Shown here: positions 8,004 through 16,498 of the stretch, piece by piece
How the letters are laid out: each line of letters begins with the position of its first letter
Position numbering within the stretch: position 1 is the stretch's first letter
DNA from: Pseudomonas fluorescens
Lineage (GTDB): Bacteria > Pseudomonadota > Gammaproteobacteria > Pseudomonadales > Pseudomonadaceae
DNA: 64,000 nt
Assembly: GCF_902498185.1 (NCBI RefSeq)
Contig: NZ_CABVIX010000014.1
Coordinates: 1 to 64,000 of the forward strand
Direction of reading: 5' to 3'
The notes under the pieces: generated by a model
The model's input: the letters and a program-made list of their open reading frames with translations, nothing else
What the model was told of the DNA's origin: nothing
Databases searched by the model: none
Program-made: the position numbers and the translations under genes

Positions 8004-10325
8004 TTAATTCATCCAGCCCTTGACCCAGTCCATGACGGAGTCTTCAGGGGTCGCCTGACTGCCACAGGCCGGGCCAGCAGGCGGTTCACTGCCACGAATA
8101 TACGGCATCTGCACAGCTCCCGGACAGCTGGCATCGGAGCCTTGTCCGCTGTACGGATCGATCCACGCCTGCACCACGTTGTCGGGTTGCGGCATGTCCA
8201 AGGGTAGCGGATCGGCCTTGCGCATGAAGCTGGTCCAGACCTGCAATGCACCGGTGGCGCCGGTGAACGGCGTCTTGCCGTTATCGTCCCGGCCAATCCA
8301 CACCACCGCCAGCAGGTCCTGGCTGAAGCCTGCGAACCAGCTGTCACGCGAATCGTTGCTGGTCCCGCTCTTGCCCGCCAGGGTGAGATTGCCAGGCAGC
8401 ACACTGTAGACCGAACGCCCGGTACCTTCACGCATCACCCGCTGCATGGCGTTCTGCACCAGGTAGATGGAGCCCGGATCGAAGGTCTGCTGGATCTGGA
8501 ACGGGTAGCGCTTGAGCGGCTCGCCCTCGGCGGTCAGCACACTGCGAATCCCACGCATCGGTGTATTGAAGCCGCCGTTGGCAAGCGTCTGGTACATGGT
8601 CGCGACCTGCATGGGCGACATGCCGCCAGCGCCCAGCAGCATGGACGGGAACGCCGGCCAGTCGACATCGACGCCCAGACGGCTGATGGTCTTGATGACG
8701 TTGGGCACACCCACGTCCAGGCCGATCTTGGCAGTGGACAGGTTGTAGGAATGCGCCAGGCCCTGGTACAGGTAGATGGTGCCGTGGGCACGCCGGTCGT
8801 AGTTCTGCGGACGCCAGACCTGGCCGTTGGCGCCCTTGACCGAGAAGGGCTCATCCTGCACCCAGCTGGTCAGGGTGTACTTGCTCGGCTTCTCCAGCGC
8901 GGTCAGGTAGACCGCCGGCTTGACCAGCGAGCCGATCGGACGCACGGCATCGATGGCCCGGTTGAAACCGGCAAAACCAGCCTGGCGGCTGCCAAGCAGG
9001 GCCTGGACCTCACCGGTTTCCGGGTTGGTCACCACCATCGCCGCTTCAACCTGGTCGCCGCCCTTGCGGCCGTCCAGGCGCTTGAAGGTCTCGGCCATCG
9101 CCGACTCGGACTTCATCTGCAGGATCGGGTCGAAGCTGGTGAAGATGCGCAGGCCTTCTTCGGTCAAGTCCTCATCGCGGTAATCCTGGCGCAACTGGCG
9201 CTTGACCAGGTCGAGGAAGCCGGGGAACGAGCTGTCGGCCAGGCTGCCGCGCTTGGTCACGCCCAGCGGCATTTTCTTGGCCGCCTCGATCACGTCCTTG
9301 CTTGCCACGCCCTGCTCGGCCAGCAGGTCGAGCACCAGGTTGCGGCGCGTGAGCGCGCGCTCGGGATAGCGGCGCGGATTGTAATAGGACGGGCCCTTGA
9401 CCATGCCCACCAGCAAGGCGATCTGGTGCAGCTTGAGCTCCGACAGCGGCTGGCTGAAGAAGAACTGGCTGGCAAGGCCGAAGCCGTGCACCGCGCGCTG
9501 GCCGTCCTGGCCGACGAAGACCTCGTTGAGGTAGGCCTCGAGAATCTCGCGCTTGTCGTAGTGCACCTCGAGGAGCACCGCCATCATGGCCTCGGTTATC
9601 TTGCGGCTCAGGCTGCGCTCGTTGGTCAGGTAGAAGTTCTTCACCAGCTGCTGGGTCAGGGTACTGCCGCCCTGGCGCATCGCGCCCGACGAGGTGTTGA
9701 CCCAGACTGCCCGCGCGATCGACTTGGGCGAGACACCGAAGTGGTGATAGAAATCGCGGTCTTCCACCGCCACCAGGGTCTCGAGCAAGTGCGGGGGCAC
9801 CTGGTCGATCTTGATCAGGATGCGGTCTTCGAGGTTCTTCGGATAGATGCCGCCGATCAGCAGCGGCTCCAGGCGGACCACGTCGAGCTTGCTGCCGTTG
9901 GCGCCGCTGAGCCCGGCCACGTAGTCGCCCGAGAAGCGCACACGGACTGCCTGTGCTTTCTCGGCGCCTTCATAGAACTGGAAACCGCGGGTGTTCAGCT
10001 CGACGGTATTGCCGTTGACCGAGGCAGCACCCGGGCCGTTGGCTGCGCTTTCGCGCCGATAACCCAATGCATCGAGCTCGACAAGGAAGTCGTTGCGGCT
10101 CAGTTTCTGGCCGACAAACAGCTCCAGCGGCCGGGCATAGACCTTTGCCGGGATGGTCCAGCGCTTGCCAGAAAACTTTTCCTGGACGACGGCATCGAGG
10201 TAGACGGCGAAGCCGGCAAGCACCACAAGGCCGACCAGGCTGAGCTTCAAGGCCCAGCCCAGCCAGGCGCGGGAGCGGCCGGACGGACGTTTTTTCGGGG
10301 TACGGGAGTTTTGGGTTCGAGTCAT
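8004..10325 (-). CDS. mrcB: Bifunctional penicillin-binding protein 1B
   Basis: Class A PBP that polymerises and cross-links peptidoglycan. The 773-residue protein has a basic cytoplasmic tail, one membrane helix (LSLVGLVVLAGFAVYLDAVV, about residues 28-48) and a UB2H-like region. The GT51 domain follows, with catalytic EDRDFYHHFG (about 186) and QGGSTLTQQLVKN. The transpeptidase domain has SLVK (about 465), SYN and KSGTS (about 650) in the right order. It is first of mrcB, TPR lipoprotein, yqcC and is divergent from the kinase-like gene at 10442. Confidence 0.96.
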   Translation of the reverse strand: MTRTQNSRTPKKRPSGRSRAWLGWALKLSLVGLVVLAGFAVYLDAVVQEKFSGKRWTIPAKVYARPLELFVGQKLSRNDFLVELDALGYRRESAANGPGAASVNGNTVELNTRGFQFYEGAEKAQAVRVRFSGDYVAGLSGANGSKLDVVRLEPLLIGGIYPKNLEDRILIKIDQVPPHLLETLVAVEDRDFYHHFGVSPKSIARAVWVNTSSGAMRQGGSTLTQQLVKNFYLTNERSLSRKITEAMMAVLLEVHYDKREILEAYLNEVFVGQDGQRAVHGFGLASQFFFSQPLSELKLHQIALLVGMVKGPSYYNPRRYPERALTRRNLVLDLLAEQGVASKDVIEAAKKMPLGVTKRGSLADSSFPGFLDLVKRQLRQDYRDEDLTEEGLRIFTSFDPILQMKSESAMAETFKRLDGRKGGDQVEAAMVVTNPETGEVQALLGSRQAGFAGFNRAIDAVRPIGSLVKPAVYLTALEKPSKYTLTSWVQDEPFSVKGANGQVWRPQNYDRRAHGTIYLYQGLAHSYNLSTAKIGLDVGVPNVIKTISRLGVDVDWPAFPSMLLGAGGMSPMQVATMYQTLANGGFNTPMRGIRSVLTAEGEPLKRYPFQIQQTFDPGSIYLVQNAMQRVMREGTGRSVYSVLPGNLTLAGKSGTSNDSRDSWFAGFSQDLLAVVWIGRDDNGKTPFTGATGALQVWTSFMRKADPLPLDMPQPDNVVQAWIDPYSGQGSDASCPGAVQMPYIRGSEPPAGPACGSQATPEDSVMDWVKGWMN

Positions 10326-10441
10326 GGCGGCGGATTATACGCACTTTATAAAGCCGGGGCAGGCGCCCTCCGGCGGTTTGCAGGGACGGCACCATTGACC
10401 ATAATAACGCCTTCGAATTCCCGGACCCAAAAGGACCGCCC

Positions 10442-12004
10442 GTGAGCCAAGCGTTGATCACCGCCCTACAGAATCCCGCCCTCTACCCCCACCCGGTCGA
10501 TGGCTTCCAGCTTATCGAGACCCATATTTCCTGGGTCCTGCTCACGGGCGAGTATGCCTACAAGATCAAGAAGCCGATGAACTTCGGCTTTCTCGACTTC
10601 ACCGAACTGAGCCAGCGCGGCCATTTCTGTCGCGAAGAGCTGCGCCTGAACCAGCGGCTGACCGAAGGCCTGTACCTCGACGTGCTGCCAATCACCGGCT
10701 CCGCCGACGCACCGCAACTCGCAGGTGAAGGCGAGCCCATCGAGTACGCGCTGAAGATGCGTCAGTTCCCCCAGGGACAAATGCTCAACACCTTGCAAGC
10801 CAATGGCGAGCTGACCGCTGGGCATATCGACCAGATGGCCCGGCAGATCGCCGAGTTCCACCTGCAGGCTCCTCGGGTGCCACTGGAGCACCCCCTGGGT
10901 ACGCCGGAAAGCGCCATGGCGCCGGTCGAACAGAACTTCGAGCAGATCCGCCCGTTCCTCAGCGACAAGGCCGACCTGCAACAGCTCGATGCCTTGCAAG
11001 CGTGGGCGCAGAGCAGCTACCAGCGCCTGCACGGCTTGCTCGAGACTCGCAAGGCCGACGGCTTCATCCGCGAGTGCCACGGTGATATCCACCTGGGCAA
11101 CGCGACGCTGATCGACGGCAAGGTGGTGATTTTCGACTGCATCGAGTTCAACGAGCCGTTCCGCCTCACCGACGTCTGGGCCGACACTGCGTTCCTGGCC
11201 ATGGACCTTGAAGACCGAGGCCTGAAGTGTCTAGCGCGGCGCTTCATCAGCCAGTACCTGGAGCTGACCGGCGATTACGCCGGCCTTGAGCTGCTGAATT
11301 TCTACAAGGCCTACCGCGCCCTGGTGCGCGCCAAGGTCGCGCTGTTCAGCATGCCTGCCGATGCCGATGGCGTGCAGCGCGCGACCACGCTGCGCACCTA
11401 CCGCAACTATGCCAACCTGGCGGAAAGCTACAGCGCCATCCCATCGCGCCTGCTGGCGGTGACCCACGGCGTTTCGGCGGTGGGCAAGAGCCACGTGGCC
11501 ATGCGCCTGGTCGAGGCCCTGGGCGCCGTGCGCCTGCGCTCGGACGTCGAGCGCAAGCGCCTGCACGGTGACCAGCAAGAGCAGGACAGCGGACAGCTGG
11601 AAGCCGGAATCTATGCCGAGCACGCGAGCCAGGCGACCTACGAGCGCTTGCATCAGTTGGCGGCGGTCATCCTGCGTGCCGGCTTCCCGGTGGTGCTCGA
11701 CGCTACCTACCTCAAGCGCGAGCAGCGCAAGGCCGCGGCCGAGATTGCCAGCGCGACCGGCGTGCCGTTCCTGATTCTGGACTGCAACGCACCCGATGCC
11801 GTGATCGCCAGTTGGCTGGCCCAACGTCAGGCTGACCGTACTGATCCGTCGGATGCGACACTGGAAGTGATCAAGGTGCAGCAGCAGAGTCGTGAGCCGC
11901 TGGACGACCACGAGCTGCTGCAAAGCAAGCGCATCGAAACCAATGAAGGTGGCAGTCTGGACCAGCTGGTCGAGCAGATCCGCCAGCGCTTGCCAGGCCT
12001 GTAA
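10442..12004 (+). CDS. Fused phosphotransferase-like / P-loop kinase-like protein
   Basis: A 520-residue two-domain protein of a family usually named bifunctional aminoglycoside phosphotransferase/ATP-binding protein. The N-terminal half is protein-kinase-like, with HGDIHLGN near residues 212-219 (catalytic loop) and IFDCIEFN about 12 residues later (metal-binding Asp). The C-terminal half has a Walker A P-loop GVSAVGKSH near residue 342 and resembles AAA_33 small-molecule kinases. GTG is the start, with AAAAGGA seven bases before it. The substrate is unknown and nothing shows antibiotic resistance; conserved chromosomal position argues for a housekeeping role. Confidence 0.85.
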   Translation: MSQALITALQNPALYPHPVDGFQLIETHISWVLLTGEYAYKIKKPMNFGFLDFTELSQRGHFCREELRLNQRLTEGLYLDVLPITGSADAPQLAGEGEPIEYALKMRQFPQGQMLNTLQANGELTAGHIDQMARQIAEFHLQAPRVPLEHPLGTPESAMAPVEQNFEQIRPFLSDKADLQQLDALQAWAQSSYQRLHGLLETRKADGFIRECHGDIHLGNATLIDGKVVIFDCIEFNEPFRLTDVWADTAFLAMDLEDRGLKCLARRFISQYLELTGDYAGLELLNFYKAYRALVRAKVALFSMPADADGVQRATTLRTYRNYANLAESYSAIPSRLLAVTHGVSAVGKSHVAMRLVEALGAVRLRSDVERKRLHGDQQEQDSGQLEAGIYAEHASQATYERLHQLAAVILRAGFPVVLDATYLKREQRKAAAEIASATGVPFLILDCNAPDAVIASWLAQRQADRTDPSDATLEVIKVQQQSREPLDDHELLQSKRIETNEGGSLDQLVEQIRQRLPGL

Positions 12005-12157
12005 CACGCCAGGGACGCGCAGCCCGCTGGGCTGCGCTGTCCTGAAAACCCTCCCCCCCATGGCAAAAAGCTTCAAGTTTGCCATCCCCCGCTACACTGC
12101 TCCCTGACCTGCTCGCGATTTATCTCAACGACCGTTCAGCCATCGCAAGGAGGCCTG

Positions 12158-12430
12158 ATGAACGATGAACTGCAGCACCTGAAGAACCTGGGGAAGACCT
12201 CTGCACAGTGGCTGCACGCTGTGGGCATCCACAGCGCATCGGATCTACGCCGGCTCGGTGCGGTGGGGGCCTATCAAGCTGTGAAGACTCGAGGTTTCCG
12301 CGCGTCCAAGGTGTTGTTGTACGCCATCGAAGGCGCGTTGCTCGATATGCACTGGAATGATTTGCCGGCCGAACGCAAAGAAGCGCTGAACCAGCAGCTG
12401 GATGAGAAAAGCCCGCCAGGGAAGAAGTGA
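12158..12430 (+). CDS. TfoX C-terminal domain protein
   Basis: A 90-residue protein consisting of a TfoX C-terminal (helix-hairpin-helix-like) domain: LKNLGKTSAQWLHAVGIHSASDLRRLGAVGAY is the characteristic stretch. The N-terminal TfoX domain of the competence regulator is absent, as in many free-standing homologues. An AAGGAGG ribosome site lies about seven bases before the ATG. The role is not known; DNA-related function is only suggested by the fold. It ends 22 bases before the prrF promoter. Confidence 0.85.
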   Translation: MNDELQHLKNLGKTSAQWLHAVGIHSASDLRRLGAVGAYQAVKTRGFRASKVLLYAIEGALLDMHWNDLPAERKEALNQQLDEKSPPGKK

Positions 12431-12451
12431 AAAATAAATGCGGAGAAACGA

Positions 12452-12483
12452 TTGACAGTGAAATGAGAATCGTTATGATTATC
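12452..12483 (+). promoter_or_regulatory. prrF promoter with overlapping Fur box
   Basis: A -35 TTGACA (12452-12457), a 16-base spacer and a -10 TATGAT (12474-12479). The 19-base Fur-box match at 12465-12483 (GAGAATCGTTATGATTATC, 14 of 19 to consensus) covers the spacer and the -10. Iron-loaded Fur would block RNA polymerase directly, so the RNA should be made only under iron starvation. Confidence 0.9.
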
Positions 12484-12485
12484 AC

Positions 12486-12600
12486 AACTGGTCGCGAGAC
12501 TGGTTGGATAACCTGAAAGCCCCTGGTTCGGACTCTCAGATTATCTCCTCATCAGGCTAATCACGGTTATTGACCCGGCACTTTTGCCGGGTCTTTTTTT
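12486..12600 (+). ncRNA. prrF: PrrF iron-responsive small RNA
   Basis: About 115 nt from the predicted start near 12486 to the T tract. The region CTCTCAGATTATCTCCTCAT followed by CAGGCTAATCACGG is the conserved PrrF pairing segment known from P. aeruginosa. It ends in a textbook terminator: GACCCGGCA, CTTT loop, TGCCGGGTC, then seven T. PrrF, like RyhB, represses mRNAs of iron-containing proteins (sodB, sdh, acn and others) with Hfq. Only one copy is present here, whereas P. aeruginosa has a tandem pair. It converges with hmuV. Confidence 0.95.
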
Positions 12601-12628
12601 GCGTCCTGCAGCCTCCGGCAGCCCCCGC

Positions 12629-13396
12629 CTACCTCGCAATAATCAACGGATGTCCCCGCTCGGGATGCTCCTGCACCAGCACCTCGATACCGAACACCGC
12701 CTTCAGCGCTTCGGGCCGCAGCACCTCTCGCGGCGTGCCGATGGCATGGCAGCGCCCCTGTTCGAGCAGCAGTATCCGGTCGCAGTAACGCGCAGCCAGG
12801 TTCAGGTCATGCAGGATCACCAGCACCGCCGCACCGCGATCGGCGAAGGCGCGGACGGCCTGCAGGGTGGTGTGCTGGTGCAGCGGGTCGAGCATGGAGG
12901 TTGGCTCGTCAAGCAACAGGATCGCGCCCTCCTCGCCCGGCCAGAGCTGGGCCAGTACCCGCGCCAGGTGCACTCGCTGGCGCTCGCCGCCGGACAGCGC
13001 CAGGTAGCTGCGATCAGCCAGATGGCTGGCATCGGCGGCCCGCAGCGCCGCCTCGATGATCTGCTGGTCGCGCTGCTGGCCGGTGCCATGGGGCAGGCGC
13101 CCGAGCCCCACCACCTCCTCTACCCGAAAAGCGAAACCCAGGCTCGACACCTGCGGCAGCACCGCCAGACGCCGTGCGCGCTCCTGGCCTGGCCAATCGG
13201 CCAGGCTGCGCCCTTGCAGACGCACTTCGCCCCGGCCTGGCGTCAGCTCGCCACACAGCGCGCCCAGCAGGCTGCTCTTGCCAGCGCCATTGGGCCCAAG
13301 CACCCCCAGCACCTGTCCAGGCGCCAGGCCCAGGTTGATATCATGCAGCACCGTCACACCGCCGCGGTCAAGCTGCAGGCCTTGGACTTCGAGCAT
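12629..13396 (-). CDS. hmuV: Haem ABC transporter ATP-binding protein
   Basis: ATPase of the haem importer HmuTUV. The 255 residues hold Walker A GPNGAGKSS (34-42), the ABC signature LSGGERQRVHLARVLAQL (about 132-150), Walker B ILLLDEPTSMLD and the switch histidine in VILHDLNLAARYCD. The ATG at 13396 overlaps the hmuU stop by one base (TGATG). A longer open frame to 13807 is only a shadow within hmuU. It is last of the hmuTUV operon and ends about 30 bases from the PrrF terminator on the opposite strand. Confidence 0.94.
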   Translation of the reverse strand: MLEVQGLQLDRGGVTVLHDINLGLAPGQVLGVLGPNGAGKSSLLGALCGELTPGRGEVRLQGRSLADWPGQERARRLAVLPQVSSLGFAFRVEEVVGLGRLPHGTGQQRDQQIIEAALRAADASHLADRSYLALSGGERQRVHLARVLAQLWPGEEGAILLLDEPTSMLDPLHQHTTLQAVRAFADRGAAVLVILHDLNLAARYCDRILLLEQGRCHAIGTPREVLRPEALKAVFGIEVLVQEHPERGHPLIIAR

Positions 13397-14433
13397 CAGC
13401 TGCGCCCCCGGATCAACAGGAACAGGAAGAACGGCGCCCCGATGAACGCAGTAACGATTCCGATCGGCAGTTCCGCCGGTGCCAGCGCAAGCCGCGCGAT
13501 CAGGTCGGCGAACAGCAGCAGTGCACCACCGGCCAGCAACGAGGCGGGCAGCAGCACGCGATGATCCGGCCCGGACAGCAGCCGCACCAGATGCGGCACC
13601 ACCAGGCCGATAAAGCCGATGAGCCCGGCGGCAGCCACGGCGGCGCCAACGCCCAGCGCGGTGCAGAACACCAGTTCGCGCTTGAGCGATTCGACCTCGA
13701 CACCCAGGTGACGCGCTTCCGACTCGCCCAGCAACAGGGCATTGAGGGCCTTGGCACGGCGCGGCAGCCACAGCATCACGACCAACACCACGATCAGCAG
13801 CGGCCACAGCCGCGAGTAGCTGGCGCCGTTGAGGCTGCCGAGATTCCAGAACGTCAGGGTGCGCAGGGTGGCGTCATCGGCGAGATAGGTGAACAGGCCG
13901 ACCGCGGAGCCCGCCAGCGCGGTCAGGGCGATGCCGGCCAACAGCATGGTCGCGACATGGGTCTGGCCGTCACGACGCCCGAGACGGTAGACCAGTGCCG
14001 TCACCCCCAGCCCGCCGACAAATGCACAAGCAGACAGCAGGTAAGGCGCGAACCACTCCGGGATACCACCCATCCAGCTACCGCCGACAATGGCCACCGC
14101 CGCGCCCAAGGCTGCTCCGCTGGCAACCCCGACCAGCCCAGGATCGGCCAGCGGATTGCGAAACAGACCCTGCATGGCAACGCCAGACAGCGCCAGCACC
14201 GCACCGACGCCCAGGCCAAGCAGAGTCCGAGGCAGGCGAATCTGCCCAAGGATCAGCTCGGCCTGCTCCAGCCCGTCGGCGGCGATCGGCACCCCCAGCA
14301 GGCGCAGGCCCGCGCGCAGGGTGTCGAGCAGCGGCAGGCTGACCGGCCCCAGGGCCAGGGATAGCCAGACCGCCAACAGGCACAGCAGGGTCAGGGAAAT
14401 GAACAGCGTACGCGGCGCAACCAGACGTTTCAT
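13396..14433 (-). CDS. hmuU: Haem ABC transporter permease
   Basis: Inner-membrane permease of the BtuC/FecCD family, 345 residues with about ten hydrophobic segments. Typical motifs are GQIRLPRTLLGLGVGAVLALSG near the N-terminus and GFIGLVVPHLVRLLSGPDHR, the loop that couples to the ATPase. The start overlaps the hmuT stop by four bases (ATGA) and its stop overlaps hmuV, so all three proteins are co-translated. Confidence 0.94.
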   Translation of the reverse strand: MKRLVAPRTLFISLTLLCLLAVWLSLALGPVSLPLLDTLRAGLRLLGVPIAADGLEQAELILGQIRLPRTLLGLGVGAVLALSGVAMQGLFRNPLADPGLVGVASGAALGAAVAIVGGSWMGGIPEWFAPYLLSACAFVGGLGVTALVYRLGRRDGQTHVATMLLAGIALTALAGSAVGLFTYLADDATLRTLTFWNLGSLNGASYSRLWPLLIVVLVVMLWLPRRAKALNALLLGESEARHLGVEVESLKRELVFCTALGVGAAVAAAGLIGFIGLVVPHLVRLLSGPDHRVLLPASLLAGGALLLFADLIARLALAPAELPIGIVTAFIGAPFFLFLLIRGRS

Positions 14434-15308
14434 GGAGAGAGGCTGGCCTGCGCCGACGGATAGAAGGCCCGCGCCAGCTCATGCAGGGCACCGGGCAGAC
14501 GCGGGCCAAGCCCCCCGACCAGCAGCGTCGGGTCCAGCGGCACCAGACGCTGGGTCTTGACCGCACGCGATGCCGCCAAGGCCGGGTTTTCCTTCAGCAG
14601 CGCCTGCAGGGCCTGCTCGCCCTCGAGGCTGCGGTCGGACACCACCAGCACGTCCGGATCGAGCGCCGCCAACGCTTCGGCCGAGAAATTCTTGTAACCC
14701 TGGTTGTCAGCGAGGTTGCGCGCACCGGCCTGTTGCAGCAGCCAGTCACCTGCGGTGCCCTTGCCTGCGATCATCGGTTTGGCGCCGCCATGACCCACCA
14801 GCAGCAGGACCCCTGGGGACTTGTGCTGCAAAGGTTCGAGCTGTGAGTGCAGTGATTCGAGCTGCTGGCGGTAATCGGCAGCCAACTGGGCGGCCTTCTG
14901 CTCGCTGCCCAGCAAGGCGCCCAGATGCGTGAGGTTCTGCTCCACGGCATCGACTTGCGCCTTGCTGGAAAACAACTCCACCCGCACACCTGCCGCGCGG
15001 ATCTGCGCCAGTACCGGTGGTGGACCCATTTCCTCGGTACCGACCAGCACATCCGGACGCAGACTGAGAATGCCCTCGGCCGAGAGCTGGCGCTGGTAGC
15101 CGATGCTTGGCAGGGCTTTCAGCGACGCGGGATGCTGACTGGTGGTGTCGACACCCACCAGACGGGGTTCGCCGTCCAGGGCGCTGATCCATTCACTGAG
15201 CGCCCCGCCCGCGCTGACCCAGCGCTGCGGCAGGTCGGCGGCCAAGGCCTGGGAGGCAACAACGAGACCGGCGCACAGGGACAGCAAGGCAGCAGGACGG
15301 CGCATCAT
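14430..15308 (-). CDS. hmuT: Periplasmic haem-binding protein
   Basis: Class III solute-binding protein for haem (ShuT/PhuT type), 292 residues with a signal peptide (ALLSLCAGLVVASQALA). The tyrosine in ALPSIGYQRQLSAEG is at the place of the single haem-ligating tyrosine of PhuT and ShuT. AAGGA lies five bases before the ATG at 15308; a second ATG follows immediately. A Fur box lies about 95 bases upstream. No TonB receptor or HmuS-type haem-degrading gene is adjacent, unlike the phu cluster of P. aeruginosa. Confidence 0.92.
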   Translation of the reverse strand: MMRRPAALLSLCAGLVVASQALAADLPQRWVSAGGALSEWISALDGEPRLVGVDTTSQHPASLKALPSIGYQRQLSAEGILSLRPDVLVGTEEMGPPPVLAQIRAAGVRVELFSSKAQVDAVEQNLTHLGALLGSEQKAAQLAADYRQQLESLHSQLEPLQHKSPGVLLLVGHGGAKPMIAGKGTAGDWLLQQAGARNLADNQGYKNFSAEALAALDPDVLVVSDRSLEGEQALQALLKENPALAASRAVKTQRLVPLDPTLLVGGLGPRLPGALHELARAFYPSAQASLSP

Positions 15309-15400
15309 CGAATTCCTTTGCAGAAGACAGACCGCACGCCTTGTGGTGTACGGTGGGACTGCGCACTATAGACAGCCGGACGCAGCAAACGCGGAAATTT

Positions 15401-15419
15401 GATAATTATTCGCATTGCC
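15401..15419. promoter_or_regulatory. Fur box between hmuT and the Rieske gene
   Basis: GATAATTATTCGCATTGCC read on plus, or AATGCGAATAATTATC on minus, matches the Fur operator built from GATAAT/AATGAGAAT hexamers. It lies 93 bases before the hmuT start on the minus strand and 44 bases before the Rieske-protein start on the plus strand. It may therefore control one or both divergent genes. Confidence 0.8.
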
Positions 15420-15462
15420 GCGTCAAGCCTTCGTTCCGACACTTCCCGCTCGATACTCCGCC

Positions 15463-15795
15463 ATGTCCCACTTGTATTTCCTGTGTTCCTCCAGCGAGCT
15501 GGCCGAAAACCAGAGCCGCGCCTTTACCGCGCGAGGGGTATCCCTGTTTGGCGTGCGCCGCCAGGGCCACGTCCATCTCTACCGCAATCGCTGCCCGCAC
15601 CGTGGCATTCCCCTGAGCTGGGAAGACAATCCCGACGCCTTGCTCGACGACAGCGCCAGCCTGATCCACTGCGCGCACCATGGCGCGCTGTTTGTCATCG
15701 AGTCCGGCGAGTGCGTGGCGGGCCCCTGCGAAGGCGAGCAGTTAGAGGCCCTTGACTGCCTGGAAGACAGCCAGGGTATCTGGCTCAGGACATGA
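15463..15795 (+). CDS. Small Rieske [2Fe-2S] protein
   Basis: A 110-residue soluble protein with the two Rieske cluster motifs CPH (in RCPHRGIPLSW) and CAHH (in LIHCAHHGALFV), spaced about 30 residues apart. It is a free-standing ferredoxin-like domain without an oxygenase partner nearby. The ATG at 15463 gives MSHLYFLCSSSEL; an earlier in-frame ATG at 15415 lies within the Fur box region and is unlikely. Its last 11 bases overlap the end of convergent sfsA. The electron partner is unknown; possible Fur control follows from the shared intergenic region. Confidence 0.88.
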   Translation: MSHLYFLCSSSELAENQSRAFTARGVSLFGVRRQGHVHLYRNRCPHRGIPLSWEDNPDALLDDSASLIHCAHHGALFVIESGECVAGPCEGEQLEALDCLEDSQGIWLRT

Positions 15796-16498
15796 GCAGC
15801 ACCGGCAGTGGCCGGTCGATGTAGATTTGCCCGGCGTCCAGGTGGGTGCCATAGGCGAGTACCTCGACGCCGTCAGCCACGGCAGCACGCAATGCCTCGG
15901 CGTAGGCCGAATCGATCTCGTCGGCCGGGCGCACGGCCTCGACCCCCGTCAGGTTCACGCAGTACAGCTGCACCGCGCGGATGCCCTCGCGTGCCAGCGC
16001 CGCCAGCTCGCGCAGGTGCTTGGCGCCGCGCTGGGTCACGGCATCGGGGAATGCCGCGATGGCCGTGTCCGGATACCCCAGTGTCACGCTCTTGACCTCG
16101 ATGTAGGCCGGTCCTTCGGGAAATTCCAGGCGAAAGTCGACGCGGCTGCCCTCTTGTCCGTACGCCACCTCGCGCTTGAGCGCGGTGAAGCCGGCCAGCT
16201 CGCTGATCCGGCCAGCGCGCAAGGCTTCTTCGACCAGTCCATTGGCCCGCCCGGTGTTGACGCAGGCAAGGCGCCCCTGCGGGGTCTCGCTGATCTCCCA
16301 GGTACCCGGCAGCTTGCGCTTGGGATCATTGGAGCGGCTGAACCACACCTGCCCGCCTTCGCGCATGCAGTTGAGCATCGAGCCGGTGTTGGGGCAGTGG
16401 ATGGTCAGCTGTTCGCCGTTGGCCAGTTCAATGTCGGCCAGGAAACGTTTGTAACGGCGCAGCAGGCGCGCCTGTTCCAGTTCGGGAAAAACAGCCAT
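15785..16498 (-). CDS. sfsA: SfsA family sugar fermentation stimulation protein homologue
   Basis: A 237-residue SfsA family protein. Family features visible are the N-terminal ARLLRRYKRFLADIELANGE with the following HCPNTGSM, and the central EFPEGPAYIEVKSVTLG with its nuclease-like D/E-x-K arrangement. E. coli SfsA binds DNA and was named for maltose metabolism; the actual biochemical role is unclear. The start ATG overlaps the stop of the upstream aminotransferase by one base, so the two are co-expressed. Confidence 0.93.
   Translation of the reverse strand: MAVFPELEQARLLRRYKRFLADIELANGEQLTIHCPNTGSMLNCMREGGQVWFSRSNDPKRKLPGTWEISETPQGRLACVNTGRANGLVEEALRAGRISELAGFTALKREVAYGQEGSRVDFRLEFPEGPAYIEVKSVTLGYPDTAIAAFPDAVTQRGAKHLRELAALAREGIRAVQLYCVNLTGVEAVRPADEIDSAYAEALRAAVADGVEVLAYGTHLDAGQIYIDRPLPVLLMS

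Noticed and set aside
12629..13807. A 392-codon extension of hmuV into hmuU
   Set aside because: The extra 137 codons are out-of-frame hmuU; the ABC protein begins at 13396 with a TGATG overlap.
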